Shown here piece by piece: positions 43,486 to 56,137 of a DNA stretch of 64,000 nucleotides. Each line of letters starts with the position of its first letter. Positions within the stretch are counted from its first letter, which is position 1. A model generated the notes under the pieces. The model had not been told where the DNA came from. It searched no databases and saw nothing but the letters and a program-made list of their open reading frames with translations. This stretch comes from Taiwanofungus camphoratus. Its lineage: Eukaryota > Basidiomycota > Agaricomycetes > Polyporales > Taiwanofungaceae. The position numbers were made by a program, and so were the translations under genes. The DNA lies in contig CP021220.1 in assembly GCA_003999685.1 (NCBI GenBank), positions 2,418,001 to 2,482,000 of the forward strand, in the 5' to 3' direction.

Positions 43486-44908
43486 ATGTTCATAGCAATA
43501 ATTGGTACACGATCATCTGGAAAGTCGACTGTCGAAAGCTATTTAGTCAATATCAAAGGTTTCAGATCAGTGCGCCTCTGTCGAGTGCGTACTTTAAGTG
43601 TACACGTATGATTATATGTTAACATCCTATCTCCTCCTTGCTTGTTCTAGGATCATGAAGACGCAGAGCAGGCGTTACCAAGATCCCGTCCTTCAGATAC
43701 CGTTTCACCCATTGCCGAAGAATCTAACGATTTCCTGAACACTGACACAACGCCAAGTACCTCTGATCACAGACTCTCTTTTTTGACCATGTCTTCACCA
43801 CCAACATCTTGTCTACCCTCCCCTGCGCTTGACTTCACATCGCACCAAGCAGAACCTCATTGTTTCACATCGTCTTCTGACCTACTACAACATGTTACCC
43901 GAAATTGGCGTTTGAACTTCGTTACTGTTGACTTGAACACGATGTCTCTTCTTGAAGGCTTTGTGACTCGTCCATTCTTTTTGGTGGTCAGCGTTGATGC
44001 TCCTCTTCTGGTTCGTTACAAGAGAACAACATGGTGAGAGGTGCATTGTACTGCTACTGGATCCATGTGACACCGATTCAGCAGGTCAGATATTACAGTA
44101 CCTTCATTGGAAGAATTCATTCGTGAACATGATATCCATTTTTACGGTATGGATCGGCCGACTCCCCCGGTCAAGGACCTTGGCTCAGCCTCGTCTACTC
44201 TACTGAATCTGAATCATTTTGTGAACCTACATATTGTCAATTCTTTTGACACTGTGGCCTCCTTGCACACTTATCTGGATGACTTGGATCTCCTGAATGC
44301 TGAGCGCCTCAGACCAGGATGGGACGTATACTTCATGCAGCTGGCTTCTCTGGCGTCTCAGCGATCTAACTGCATGAAACGCCGGGTAGGCGCTATTTTG
44401 GTTCGGAACAAGCGAATCCTCGCCACTGGGTGCGTTTGCATACGCGTCTATTCGTGCTGCGTATATTCACATCCGGTAGTTACAATGGCACTCCTCGTGG
44501 ACTGAAGAACTGCAACGAAGGCGGCTGCGTTCGCTGCAACAGTGCAAACGAGACATCAGACGAATGCGTTTGTCTTCATGCTGAGGAAAATGCATTATTA
44601 GAAGCCGGGAGAGAGCGGATTGGGGATGGAGCTGTTCTGTATTGCAATACGTAGGTCATCTCCTAAGCTAAAATGCGTTCAGATATTGATATGTCTCGAC
44701 AGGTGTCCATGCCTCAAGTGTACCATAAAGATCATTCAGACAGGAGTGAGAGAGGTAGTGTATAATTTGGGTTACAAAGTGTGAGTCGCCTTAAGAAAAT
44801 TGCAATCGGGTTACCCCGATGCACTGATCTTACTCCAGGGATGACGATTCAGCCGCCTTATTTCAAGAAGCAGGTGTAGTACTTCGGCGACATGCCACTC
44901 CTTCCTGA
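43486..44908 (+). CDS. DCD1: Deoxycytidylate (dCMP) deaminase with N-terminal P-loop domain
   Basis: This enzyme deaminates dCMP to dUMP for dTMP synthesis. The start [20 protein letters not shown] carries a Walker A motif (GTRSSGKST) of the nucleotide-kinase-like domain found at the N-terminus of fungal dCMP deaminases. An intron in RLCR|DHED leads to a Ser/Pro-rich insert, then [36 protein letters not shown] and, after another intron, [16 protein letters not shown]. The zinc-dependent deaminase domain shows [49 protein letters not shown] (zinc His, catalytic Glu) and [18 protein letters not shown] (PCxxC). It ends LRRHATPS at 44908. It converges on TTI1, with 100 bases between the stop codons. 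Confidence 0.94.
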
Positions 44909-45008
44909 CATGTTCATGGTTGACTTTCCGCTTTTTTGATATACCGGTCTTCCGAGTTGGTTCAAATATCAGGGCGCTAGTAATCCTGATATCCAATGAA
45001 CACCTCGA

Positions 45009-48000
45009 CTAAGCTACATTATCTTGATGTGTGAATATTAATGTTACGTTTCGACTGATATCCCATTTCGTCTCTTTCAAAAATGACACGGACCCTTCTA
45101 CTCGTCCTTGGGTCGCGGATAGAGCCAACCATACCGCGTCCTCATTGTTGGTGCCGATGGCTACATATAAATCTCGTGCACATGCTTGCAGTTCATCGTG
45201 TGATTGACTATGCAGGAAACGTCGAAACATCCGAATCGCTTCCCAAACTGCGGCGTCATTCGCTTGCACGCCATTCATCGCTGCAGTCATTGTTCTCAAC
45301 AATGACCTATACAAGCGATGAGAATACGTGTAGGCAGATTGCGTCCCCGCCACGCCATATTCTCGCCTGGTCAAAGCATTACCGGCGTCCGCAGATTCAA
45401 GCTTTGAAAGTATTGTCCGGAAGCGCGGCCATATATCGTCCCATATTCTTCGATACATGAAGTCACCCGCGTGAAGAGCAAGAGATTCGACCAAGGACGC
45501 TGCGGCACTGATGACGAATGGTTCCGAATCGGAAAATCTGTTCAAGATGAATGGCCATGCATGATGGATGGATGGAAGAAGCGCTGATTCAGGTAACACC
45601 AGCACCGCAGAACTGAGCAACCCCAAAATGCGAGCTCGAATCATAGGAGAGCCATGAGTGAGGAAATACAAGGACCTTGAGACAATTTGTTTGGTTAAGG
45701 CTTGAGAAGGGGATGGAGGAGGTTCTGCATTCGGTTCAGGCTCCTGATCAATACCAGTTTCCGATCCCTTCTCATCTTTATGTCTCTCACCCCAACCTTC
45801 ACGGGGAAAAGAATTGTCCCGAATACACTCTCCAGTATCTTCTGGCTGCCCCTGTCTGTGTGTGAACCAATCCACAAATCCATTCATCGCGTCGTTCCCA
45901 TTTCTAGGGATTGAAGTTTGGTTAAATCGTGGATTTCTTGCTGGCTGATTGTCATCCTCGTCTTCAATCACTTTGACGACCTCTGCCAACACTTCTACAA
46001 GCCCGTCCACAATAATTTCGTATCCGTGAAATTCGTCAAGGCGGTCAAAGCATTCTTCCACAACATCTCCTGCTTTCTGCACAACGTCGCGACCGACAAG
46101 TCTCACTAACACAGCCATTACTTTGGTTGCGTCGACGTCAAGCCATCTACGAGTCAAACGACGCGAGACGGCGTCCAGGCCGTAGTCAAAATTGGATAGT
46201 AACAGATTGGCGGGTGAGGCGTAAGACATGCTATCACTGATGAAATCGAGGGCAGCGAGTGCCGACATGGACACAAGCGAGGATTCTGACACAATGGAGC
46301 TAAGGATGGGATATAGGGTATAGAGTAGTAACGAAGCAAATCGAGCTTCAAGTATCCCTGCAGTAATTGACAGCAGTTGAAGAGAAACGGCTCTGTGCAA
46401 TAAAGGTTGAGACGAACGCGGAGGATTTGGTGCTGGTGAGGGCCTAGAGTCGGCGGTAGCATGGATAGAGATCAGGCCCTTGACGTGTTCAATTAGTGGA
46501 CCATCCTCATCTACCACAGTAGCAAAGTTGTCGGCTTTGGTTTCTGGTTCATGGCCTTCATCCGTATCCATCCAGAACTCTGCAACCCTCTTGGCGATCG
46601 CTCGAGCCAGCTTCTCTACCCGTTTACTAGGGGTCGAGACGAGTGTATTGTAGGAGTCGCTGATGTCAAGAGAGACACCGGCAACACCCTCCAAGATCCT
46701 GCAAGCGCACCAAAGTGCCGCCACGGCTCTCCGACCGCGGTTATTCTGACCGATGTCCATGAACCATTCGACGGTAAATATACAGTCATCTCCGGCAACC
46801 CGACCCATGGAACGGAACATTCGTTCCAAGGCCATGTGCGCGGAGTGAGATGAGACATGCGTTAATGTAAGCTCGGGAAAAGGAACGTGGTCCGACGAAG
46901 CTGAACCGGTTTCAATCATGAGCTGAGCAGCGGAGGTTCGAGTGGTTATCACAGGTATGTCCATAAATTCCAAAGCTGATAACAGGCCCCAACCCCACTT
47001 CTCGATCCCACCGTTAGGCCCAAGCAGCTTGCCTACGCCGGCAGCGATAGGGATCACTCCAACATGTTCAGTTTTTTCAGTTCCGAACGCGATACTGCAG
47101 ACGCTCTCAATAAGACCTGCTAGGTGTTCAACCTTAGCATCGGAGTGCGAGGGGATTAACCGGGGGAGAGCCACCAAGCTATCTTTTGATATTTGCATGA
47201 GTACATGCAAAAGATGATGCCTAACAGTTGACGGAGGACTCAGCAACCGCCTTAGACCTTCATTCGCGTTTGCAGAGACACTTGCATATGAGGAACGGGC
47301 CAGCGAAAGGAGGAAGGAAACAAGAAGAGGTTGAGATTGAGGCACAGTCAGAGTAGTCGCAGATAGCACAGCTTCCGAGAAAGTGGATAAGGCGAGAAGT
47401 GCTGTGGGCGTCGGGTGATTGACCAACGGGGTGAGAATATTCATTGCAATATGCAATTGAGACGCTGTTCCATGCACCCAGCTCGATGTGCGAACAGTCG
47501 TGTACGGAGACCTCCCTGAAACCGCTACATCTTCAGCATCTGACGCAACGACAATATTCACGAGATCTTCCAAGTTGTCCACCGTCCTGATCGCACCATC
47601 CCTTATACAAATGGCATCCCCAATAGCCTTGATAATGATCTCTTGCATGACTGTTAACGCTGCGGCCACGACCTCGCCATTTGCCCATCCCTTGGACATG
47701 CCGGTGCCCAATGCTACCTTCCCCATCGCACTGACGACACCGGGAATGATGGAAGGAATAAACTGATCCATTAGATACAATCTGATCACGAGGTGTAGAA
47801 GGTCAAGAGATGACTTCTGGAGCGGCATATGCGAAGACTCGGCGGCTGTCAGGAGGGAATTAACTGCCTGACCGAGGACAGGTATGAAGTTTGCGGTTTG
47901 TGCGTGGGATATGAATTTTGATAAAATTTTGATCCCGCGCTGGGAAGGGTTTGAACTGGACGGATCCTCCTCTGGCGCCCGCTCTCGTAGTAGAGCCCAC

Positions 48001-48499
48001 AGACAACGCGTAGCAGCCTCCTTTGTCTCGTCATCCCTAGGCTTTCCCTTTCCCTTCCTATCTATGTCGCCGACAATAGCACCACATAACATAAAAATTT
48101 GCTCCCAGGTAGGCTCGTCAAGATCCCACCACCAGCTATCGCACAAGATACCGAGTACGATTAGAATCCTTTCCAATACTTGATCTGGGATGGAGGATAG
48201 GCTGTTTCGACGCAAGATAGAAGACAGAGGAAAGAATACATAGGAGATGAGTGAAGGCTTTAAGGCATAGCCTGAGGCCCGGGCTTCCTGTAATGTGGAG
48301 TGGAGCTCTGCCAGAAGCTTGGAGACATTGGGTGCTGAGGCAGGAGTTAAGCGAGAATTGCCCAACAATGGAACGCAGGAGACCTTGAGCTGAACAACAG
48401 GAGAAGAAAGTAAGGAGTAGTCAAAGGATTACTGGGCTGTGTGAGGCTGACTTTTTGGAATATAATTTGTGATCTATCTTCAATGTCGACGGGAGGCAT
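45009..48499 (-). CDS. TTI1: TTI1, Tel2-interacting protein 1 (TTT complex)
   Basis: Tti1 is a long HEAT-repeat protein that, with Tel2 and Tti2, matures and stabilises PIKK kinases (TOR, ATM, ATR types). A short first exon, MPPVDIEDRSQIIFQK (from ATG at 48499), joins across a 49-nt intron (GTCAGC...TTGTTCAG) to LKVSCVPLLGNSRLTPAS. The rest, over 1100 residues, is one exon. Family text includes HSTLQEARASGYALKPSLIS, YVFFPLSSILRR, RCLWALLRER, MDQFIPSIIPGVVSAMGKVA, TSSWVHGTASQLHIAMNILT and, near the end, ILGLLSSAVLVLPESALLPS, HHAWPFILNRF and SHRLYRSLLRTMTAAMNGV. Helical repeats run throughout. It shares a divergent promoter with the PABA synthase gene. Confidence 0.92.
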
Positions 48500-48926
48500 T
48501 ATTCCCAACCTGAACTCGGGGACAATCCTACTGTCCTATTATTTGATCGCAAGATGTGATTCTTAGATTGGCTTTATGGATCAATACTCAGCGTGGCAAG
48601 ACCATAGTGGACTCGAGGCGAGTTACGGACGGAAATACCAAAAGAGTGATCAGAACGATGATAGCCTACCGCTCATGCCATTGACAGTGGAAGATAGCAC
48701 TTGGGGCCAGCTGGGAGTTGCGGACCAGGGTACGCGCTCATTAACACGGTCACGAAAACGCTAGACGACCGTCACGCGTCTGATCTGGGACAAAATATTG
48801 TTTTCACAGCTTCAACTTGTCCTCGATCACTTTTCTGCTTCTCATGATTTTCTTGACTTTATACTATTTATTCAATTATTTGCTCTGTCGTTTAACTTGG
48901 TCCTCCCTTCGTCAAGTCAAGCTGAC
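48500..48926. promoter_or_regulatory. Divergent promoter TTI1 / PABA synthase
   Basis: These 427 bases separate the two start codons. A pyrimidine-rich stretch lies at 48810-48915 just before the PABA synthase ATG. The open frame at 48576-48764 has no family resemblance. No TATA box stands out. Confidence 0.45.
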
Positions 48927-51368
48927 ATGACTGTCTCAGCCATCGCTCATCCTCGCATACTGCTAATAGATTCTTACGATTCTTTCACTTATAAGTCAGT
49001 CTGCCTATAGAGCTTGTTGGCGAGAGCTCACTCTATAACGGATAGCCTTGCATCTCTTTTCCGACGAGCGATCCCTAACTGCAGTGTCCATATAATCAAG
49101 AATGACAAACTCGATGCTGCAGAGCTGATTTCATATCTAGATGTTTTCTCAGCAATTATTGTCGGACCAGGTCCTGGATCTCCAGATAATCCTGACGATA
49201 TCGGAATCGTGAAAGACCTTTGGAACATTCCAAATGAACATTTACTTCCTGTGTTTGGGGTCTGTTTAGGTCTTCAAAGCCTTGCTCTAGAGTCCGGCGC
49301 AAGGTTGAAGAGATTAAATGTCGTTAAGCATGGTCAGATCTCAAAGATTTTTCACCAAGGAAGCGATATTTTCAAAGGAGTTGGAGAAATTGAGGCCGTC
49401 CGCTATCACTCCCTGTACGTGGAGCTCCAAGGTGATGAGGATGTCGAGCCACTAGCCTGGGCAGACGATGGCGAGGAGAACGGGAGAGTGATCATGGCAG
49501 TCAGACACATAACCAACCCATTTTGGGCCGTTCAGTATCACCCAGAGTCAGTGTGCTCCCGAGGAGGAGAGGAGGTCTTGCGAAACTTCTGGCGCTTGGC
49601 CAAGAACTGGTCAGCAATCAAACACCGAAGTTTGCGCCCTTGGAACTCTACTGTAGAGGCGGTGATCGGGCCATCCTGGCCGACAATACAGCTTTCGAAT
49701 GTTCCCCGGACCCCCTCATGCTGTAAGGCCCCTACTGTCGCATCGCGAGTTGTTGAAATTCCGGGGCTAGCCACCACAAGCGTTTGTGAAGCTTTGGGCG
49801 TATCAGAGGGGTGTTCAGATTTTGTTTTATTGGATTCGGCCGCGCAGCCAGGTCGCTTCTCCATCATTGGATGCCTGACTCCACATTCGCTCAAGATCAC
49901 CTACTTCGTTCCCGATCCTCACGTTCAAATCTACAGTCAAGGCAAGCGCAGCCTTGCGAACTTGGACTCTTCTGATATTTGGACATGGCTTGCTGGGTTC
50001 ATGCGTACTAAGAAGGCATGCGGCGGGATCGAAGACGTACCATTTTGGGGTGGCTTGGTGGGATTTCTGAGCTATGAGCTTGGTGTTCAATCGTTGTCAG
50101 CTGCGGTAGCCTCAAGAAAAACAGAGCGATCCGAACAACATCACCCTGATGTGAATCTAGTTTTCGTTGAGCGCAGCGTCGTTCTTGATTCTGTCTCGGG
50201 CAAGGTTTATGTGCAGTCCTTGAAACCTGACGACAACGTATGGCTTACGGAAATGACTTCATTATTGCAACGCTGCGCCCCTCACGATGTGATATCCACC
50301 TCTGCGGTAAAACGACGGAGAAGGGACACTCCTATTAGATCACCTGTTGTAACGCTTCCCGATCGACAACGCTACATATCTCGAATCAATAAGGCCAAGG
50401 AGTACCTCTTCGCTGGTGACTCCTACGAGTTGTGCTTGACTGCTCCGACTCGTATATCTGTTCCGCGTGTTGCGCCGATCACCAAAGATTGCACCTCATC
50501 TTCCTGGGAGTTGTACAAGGTCCTTCGTACGTGCAATCCTGCACCCCACTCAGCTTACTTACGTCTGCACCCTTCCACTCTACTTTCATCTTCTCCGGAG
50601 CGCTTTCTGTCCTTCTCTAGGCCGCCTCACACTACTTGTCAATTGCGACCTATCAAAGGCACAGTCCGTAAGGCGCCTGGTATCACACGAGCCGTGGCGG
50701 AACAAGCGCTCGCTGGCAGCGCAAAGGAGGTTGCGGAGAACTTGATGATAGTTGATCTTATCCGTCACGACTTGCATGGCGTTGTTGGTGAGAACGTGAA
50801 GGTGAAGCAATTCTGCAAGGTTGAAGAGTACGAGACGGTCTGGCAGCTTGTGAGCGTCATCGAAGGGAAGCTTCCAGATAAAGATGAAATCAATGCCAGT
50901 CCAGACCTTGGCTGGGAGGTGCTGAGGAGAAGCTTACCTCCAGGTGTGTAGGAGCCTCGAGTTTTGTTTCCGCTGTGTGAGGAAAGTTTCATCATCTACA
51001 TTGCAGGGAGTATGACTGGTGCACCAAAGAAACGTAGTGTCGAAATATTGCATGCGCTTGAAGACCATGATCGTGGCATATATTCTGGTGTTTTTGGTTA
51101 TTGGTGTGTGGGAGGCAGCGGTGACTGGTCGGTCACTATCCGCAGTTGCTTCAAATTCGATTCCAGTAACAAATCGGGCAAGTCTGAGATGAAGGAGTCA
51201 GACACCAGGCGTGATTCCTCTCGAGAATTGTCCACGGCTGAGGAATGGACTCTCGGTGCTGGCGGCGCTATAACGGCGCTGTCTGATCCTGAGGCAGAAT
51301 GGGACGAGATGATTGCCAAGGTCGAGAGTGTGCTTAGAGCCTTTGACAATATAGGCCACTTCTCATAA
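48927..51368 (+). CDS. ABZ1: 4-amino-4-deoxychorismate synthase (fused PabA-PabB)
   Basis: This bifunctional enzyme makes aminodeoxychorismate from chorismate and glutamine, the first step to PABA and folate. Exon 1 starts MTVSAIAHPRILLIDSYDSF and joins over an intron to NLASLFRRAIPNCSVHI. The glutamine amidotransferase half has VGPGPGSPDNPDD, VFGVCLGLQSLALESGA (nucleophile Cys) and FWAVQYHPESVCS (His-Glu). After a linker, the chorismate half has DRQRYISRINKAKEYLFAGD, YLRLHPSTLLSSSPERFLSF, LRPIKGTVRKAP (the PIKGT Lys of PabB, not the PIAGT of anthranilate synthase), AENLMIVDLIRHDL, and across a second intron PPGSMTGAPKKRSVEIL, GIYSGVFGYWC and LGAGGAITALSDPEAEW. The stop is at 51366-51368. The assignment is firm. 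Confidence 0.95.
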
Positions 51369-51685
51369 CTACATCCTATCAACTTACATCTTTTTGTGTA
51401 TTTTCTGCACTGATGGGCCTCATCGTCCACGGTCGCACTCAGTCCGTAGTCATGCTGACAATTCAACTTCAGTTCGACACGTCGACTCGATCCTGTGTAA
51501 TGATGTCTCACATGGCAAACGATCACTCCTATTGCGAGGTAAGCCGAGGAAAGTTACATTGTGTTCATACATCATTTAGCCACATACACCAGCGTAGTCC
51601 CACGTAGAAGCTGGTAGCGAAACATTTATGCCAGTAGTGCAATGTGTCTCAGTTCACTACATGATCAAATAGGTCCATTTAGTAG
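51369..51685. other. Convergent intergenic region
   Basis: This lies between the PABA synthase stop and the oxygenase stop. Only 3' UTRs are expected, and nothing else is seen. Confidence 0.4.
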
Positions 51686-53113
51686 TCAAAACCTTGAACG
51701 AGAGAACACTTGCTTTTGGACCTGTTGCCCAACTTTCATTGGCTCGTACACCTCTTCTGCGGGGACAATCTTGCCCAAAGTGACTGCATTAGCACTGACA
51801 GCACGAGCATGCGCTTGCAGAGATGGGATGGGAGTAAGGTCGTAATCGGAAGAAAGATGCCAGAAGAAAGTTGAAGAGATGCGGACGAGGGGACGATTCG
51901 GAAACTCAACCTTGCGGCGTTCGATCACCTGCAGAACAAAAATTTCGTTGAGCTGTACCTTTCATAATTCTGATCCTGATGACTTTACTTCAAGGGTAGC
52001 GTCGTTCACTACAACTTCATGATATCCTGCTTTGATCAGACCACCGCTCAGGTGCTCCAATTGTTTGCCCGCCTGCACTAGTAAGTATCTACCAGTGGCC
52101 GGAAACTTGACCGGTATTCGCTTTCCAGTATTACGCGCCCAGATGTGTAGACCAGGATAGCGTGAGCGACCGTGAATAGTAAGGAAATTTAGGTCTGTAT
52201 GGAAGCCAGCGAGGATGGTGTCCTTCTTCGAATACTTCACGAGGTTGGACGCCGTTGGAGCAAGGAGATGCGGACTAGAGAGGTTGCCAACCACGTAAGA
52301 AACTGGGTAGATTAAATTCGCTGGTAACGACGCACCCGTATCTGCCAGCATCCTTGAAGGTTTCCCGAGGTAAACCCAGGCCGATAGCCGCCATCTCACC
52401 CAGGTCCTCAACCCTGCCAAAGGAAATAGCATCACATGCGAACAGCTTTCGAGGATGCGACACACGCGTTCTTCATTGCATTTCCCCACTTCTCCAAGAC
52501 TGACGTCCACCTCTCTCGTAGATCATCTGCTTGTGGAACCACATTCGGCGCGCTCAACCCCGGGAATTGCGTCTCATATGGTGGCTTCTCGCTCATTCTC
52601 CAAAAGAATCTGCACTTAGGATCCGGATTATGCGCAGTGATGTCGAGCGGTCTCTCTGCAGGATCAAGGCGCGCAATCACGTCAAGACAAGGTTCGTCCA
52701 CTGCGCATTTAGGCTTCTCTGTGTTCTCGAGCGTTACTCCTACCTTCGAATAATGAACATGCGCACGACAGCCATAAAAAGGTAATATTCACTTGGTATC
52801 CTAACTCTGGACGCTCATCTTGCTTGAGAGCGAATTCAGGTTGAGCAAAATAATCTTCGAGCAGATCAAGAAAAGTGCTGTTATCATCCTCAGAGACCCT
52901 CGCGTCGTGTAGAAGGAGAGCGCCATGCGTAATTAATGCATCAGCAGCCTGTAAAAGCGAGACACAGATAGGTTAGAAACCAGAGCTGACAAGGTCGAGG
53001 TTATAGAGGAAGGATAAACGCACCTTCTTGCATTCTTGAAGAACTTGCTCCGAATGCTGTGGACCTGCCAAGAAGACGTCGAGGTTGACTACGGGTAGAG
53101 TGGGCATTGACAT
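51686..53113 (-). CDS. 2-oxoglutarate/Fe(II) oxygenase (isopenicillin N synthase-like)
   Basis: This is a soluble non-haem iron oxygenase of the 2OG-Fe(II) fold. It starts MSMPTLPVVNLDVFLAGPQH at 53113. Then come CKKAADALITHGALLLHDAR (split by an intron), DYFAQPEFALKQDERPELGY joined to QVGVTLENTEKPKCAVD, CRFFWRMSEKPPYETQFPG, and MKNA joined to VEDLGEMAAIGLGLPRETF. The core has LAGFHTDLNFLTIHGRSRYP (iron His and Asp), LLVQAGKQLEHLSGG, IKAGYHEVVVND (distal His) and RPLVRISSTFFWHL (2OG-binding Arg). At least seven exons are needed. The substrate is unknown; close relatives occur widely in fungi and in some plants and algae. It shares a 226-base divergent promoter with UBC12. Confidence 0.85.
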
Positions 53114-53339
53114 TTCCCCTTATATCTGAAGTAAGGAGAGTAAAGAGAGTAGAAAAATACATGGTTCTTCTTTCGTAAATGACCAGGAGGGGTCGTCCCA
53201 GATCTGACACGATGAATGTGGCGATCAGATCCAGTGCTATCACACGTGATCCCAATACAGCAATCGAGCGTTGTCTCAATCCTCGCCTACACCTTGCACA
53301 AGACTGACATCTTTCCTCCTCTCGAGCTCTCCTGCCACG

Positions 53340-54182
53340 ATGATCAAGGTATCTGTAGGAGACATTATTTTATTATGGTGCTAACGCTGCGAATCTCCTA
53401 GATATGGAGTATGAAGAAGAATGAGGACGCGGCAGCGAAGAAGAAACCCAAGACAAGTGCTGCTCAGATCCGTGTGCAGAAAGGTGCTGAGTGGCGTTTC
53501 CACAGAACTCCTCGATGTGATACATTTGCCTTAACGAACGATTTAATACTACCTCTACAGATCTTACAGAACTCGAATTGTCATCTACAATGAAGACGCA
53601 CTTTCCAGATCCATCTGATCTCCTGAACTTCACTTTGACCATCACTCCTGATGAAGGTGTGTACCCTCCTCTGGATCAGTAACGGTGAAGAGAGTTATCT
53701 GGACATTTGATAAGGCATGTACAAGGGGGGCGCATTTCTTTTCTCCGTGAACATCAACACAAATTACCCCCATGAGCCTCCAAAGGTCAAGTGTGCACAG
53801 ACAGTGAGTTCCTGTTCTTCGCTCAATGCTCCATTGGAACTGTTGTGCTACCTGTTCTGTAGATATACCATCCAAACGTTGATCTAGAAGGGAATGTCTG
53901 CTTGAATATTCTCCGTGAAGATTGGAAGCCGGTGTTGAATTTGAACTCTGTCTTGGTCGGGCTTCAATATCTCTTCCTGGAGCCGAATGCAGATGATCCA
54001 CTGAACAAGGGTAAGTTTCTAACGCAAGCACGTATAGTTGCGATCTCTGAAGCCTCAACCCGACTTTAGAGGCTGCAGAAGAGCTGCGGAAGAACCGTGA
54101 CCAGTTCCTGCATAACGTGAAGAACTCTATGCGTGGCGGAAATATCAGAGGAGTACAATATGACAAAGTGCTTGTGCAATGA
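53340..54182 (+). CDS. UBC12: NEDD8-conjugating enzyme UBC12
   Basis: This E2 enzyme transfers NEDD8/Rub1 to cullins. The first exon is only MIK, and after a 55-nt intron it continues [19 protein letters not shown], the N-terminal tail that docks on the Uba3 E1. Then come [32 protein letters not shown] joined to [33 protein letters not shown] and the active site [19 protein letters not shown] (Cys). [16 protein letters not shown] leads to an intron, then [19 protein letters not shown]. It ends QYDKVLVQ with TGA at 54180-54182. It is divergent from the 2OG oxygenase. Confidence 0.95.
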
Positions 54183-54806
54183 TGACCGGCGGTGGGCCTC
54201 AATTCGCGCTCGGTTCGCGTCAGCTTAGACTTGTCGAGGCATCGATGTAGTCCTCAATAGTATGCCAGTGGAGATAACGTGTGGATTAGATGTACAGCAA
54301 GCTGCTATTTATTGTGTACGTTTTTGTGTGCGTCCTTGTCGTATGTCATTGTATCGTTTCCGCTGCCTACCTCAAGCCTTGGCAATACATCTTCGCGAAG
54401 AGCTCCTGTATGCCCCCCCAGATGATTATGGACATCACAATCGTGGTAAGTACACGTTTAAACGAGCTAAGCTAAGGTATAAGCGGTCACTGTAAACGAT
54501 TTATGTTGCCATGTGTAGTACAGAAAACCCAGTAAGTACCTTGTCCAACATACACCTAGAACTGGATTGTCTTCGGAGCAGTTTCTGGGTTTGACACGGA
54601 CGTTCTGTACTTGTATGGATAGCCTTGCCATTTCTAGTCCAGAGAACTGGCGTTCTATGTACTAAGTATACGCAGGGAACCTCGTCCGACCTACTTACCA
54701 ACACTTAGACACCGAGCATTCCACAGGTCACATGATGAGACACTTATCACCGACTGTGAAGCTTTACCACTTCCTTCGATCCGTTCTACCCCCCCAAAAA
54801 CCGCTA
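54183..54806. other. Intergenic region between UBC12 and the NOP6-like gene
   Basis: About 620 bases. Plus-strand frames at 54262-54495 have several Cys and hydrophobic residues but no known family and no spliced partner. It is treated as the UBC12 3' flank plus the promoter of the next gene. Confidence 0.35.
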
Positions 54807-55953
54807 ATGACTGCTCCGCAGAAACTTACGAAGAAGCAGAAGAAAGCTCTTACGTTTCGGGAGCGCAAGGGCAAAGGAAGGGCAAAAGGTTTGAACGAGG
54901 ACAATGATGTTCCTGTCGAGGAAAACCAAGACATTGTTGAAGCTGAAATACCGACTCATGTTGTGGAGAATAAGGCGGGTGATAAGGAGCTTCGGAGACA
55001 GGGAGATAGTCAGAATGAGAAGATGGTGGAGAGCCGTGAATTTGCGAAAAAACGGAGGCGTGAGGATGATGAAAAAGAGAAAGGTGTGGAGAAACCGAGA
55101 CCGAAGAAGCGGAAGGGACTGGACAACGAAGAAGGTAACACTGGGTTCGATGTGGAGGCAGAAGCCGACCAGGTGGGCAATGGTGAACAAAACGAAACGA
55201 AGATGAAACAGCGGTATATTCTCTTTGTTGGTGGGTCAAGAGTAATTTTCTCGCTAAATGCTAATACCATTTCTTCAACTCCCAGGGAACCTGAAATACA
55301 CAACCACGCGGGAAGCAGTCCAGAAACACTTCGCCGCATGTGGTATGTTCTGTGTGATTCGAATTGTTCACTTGCCATCCTTACTTCCTTCTCTGTAGAC
55401 CCTCCACCGACTGTGCGACTGATGACCTCAAAGCCATCATCATCCGCCAAGGCCACAACAAAATCGAAGGGCTTTGCTTTCCTTGAGTTTACTCACCGGA
55501 ACGCACTGCAACAAGCACTCAAGCTACATCAATCTGAGCTTGAGGGGCGTATGATCAATGTTGAGCTCACCGCAGGCGGAGGAGGTAAGAGCCAGAGTAG
55601 AATAGAAAGGGTGAAACAGCGAAATCGGCAACTACATGAGCAGAGGGTGAGTGTAACAGTTACCTTCTGACAAATGCGAGAACGATTGATTCGCGTAATA
55701 CTCTTCCATGAAGCAAAAACGATTAGAAAAACAACACGGTTTGAAAGACGGCCAGGAGGGACAAGCAGAAGTGGCACGACCGCAACGCTACTCATCAACG
55801 TCCGGCGTCGACCAAGCGCCCACGAAGAAACGAACCTGGACTATTGAAGAGCCGATCGACGAAAAGAACGGTGGGGGTGGAAAACGGAGTAAGAAAAAGA
55901 CGCGTCCTCCGTGGACGTTAGGGACAGGTGTGAATGCTATACCAGTGGGCTGA
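54807..55953 (+). CDS. NOP6: NOP6-like RRM protein, ribosome biogenesis
   Basis: This is a nucleolar RNA-binding protein of the Nop6 type, linked to early 40S assembly in yeast. It starts MTAPQKLTKKQKKALTFRER, with a long charged, Lys/Glu-rich region of about 130 residues. One RRM follows: KQRYILFVG joined over an intron to NLKYTTTREAVQKHFAAC (RNP2 region), an intron, then PPPTVRLMTSKPSSS, KSKGFAFLEFTHRNALQQAL (RNP1) and LEGRMINVELTAGGGGKS. A third intron lies in HEQR|QKRLEKQHG. The basic tail ends RPPWTLGTGVNAIPVG at 55953. An in-frame ATG lies 25 codons upstream in the same frame, but the chosen one starts the family text. Confidence 0.87.
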
Positions 55954-56137
55954 ATCGCTATGGTCATCATCGATACTTCAAAGCCACTTTACGCTCATTA
56001 TCTGTTGACATCCCTATTGTGTCTGAGATCACGATCATCGATGATTTATCGGGAACTTGTTCATTACGATAATGAGAATCAACGTGAGTCCATAGTCCTG
56101 CATCTATCTACAACCGGGCCAGCCGTCCTCGCAAGTG

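Noticed and set aside
48576-48764. A 62-codon frame in the TTI1/PABA synthase promoter
   Set aside because: Short, no family and no splice partner; lies in a divergent promoter.
48927-51368. Anthranilate synthase as an alternative identity
   Set aside because: The chorismate-binding half has PIKGT, typical of aminodeoxychorismate synthase, and the amidotransferase domain is N-terminal in the same chain.
54262-54495. Small Cys-containing frames after UBC12
   Set aside because: Two overlapping frames, neither with a known family; probably UBC12 3' flank.
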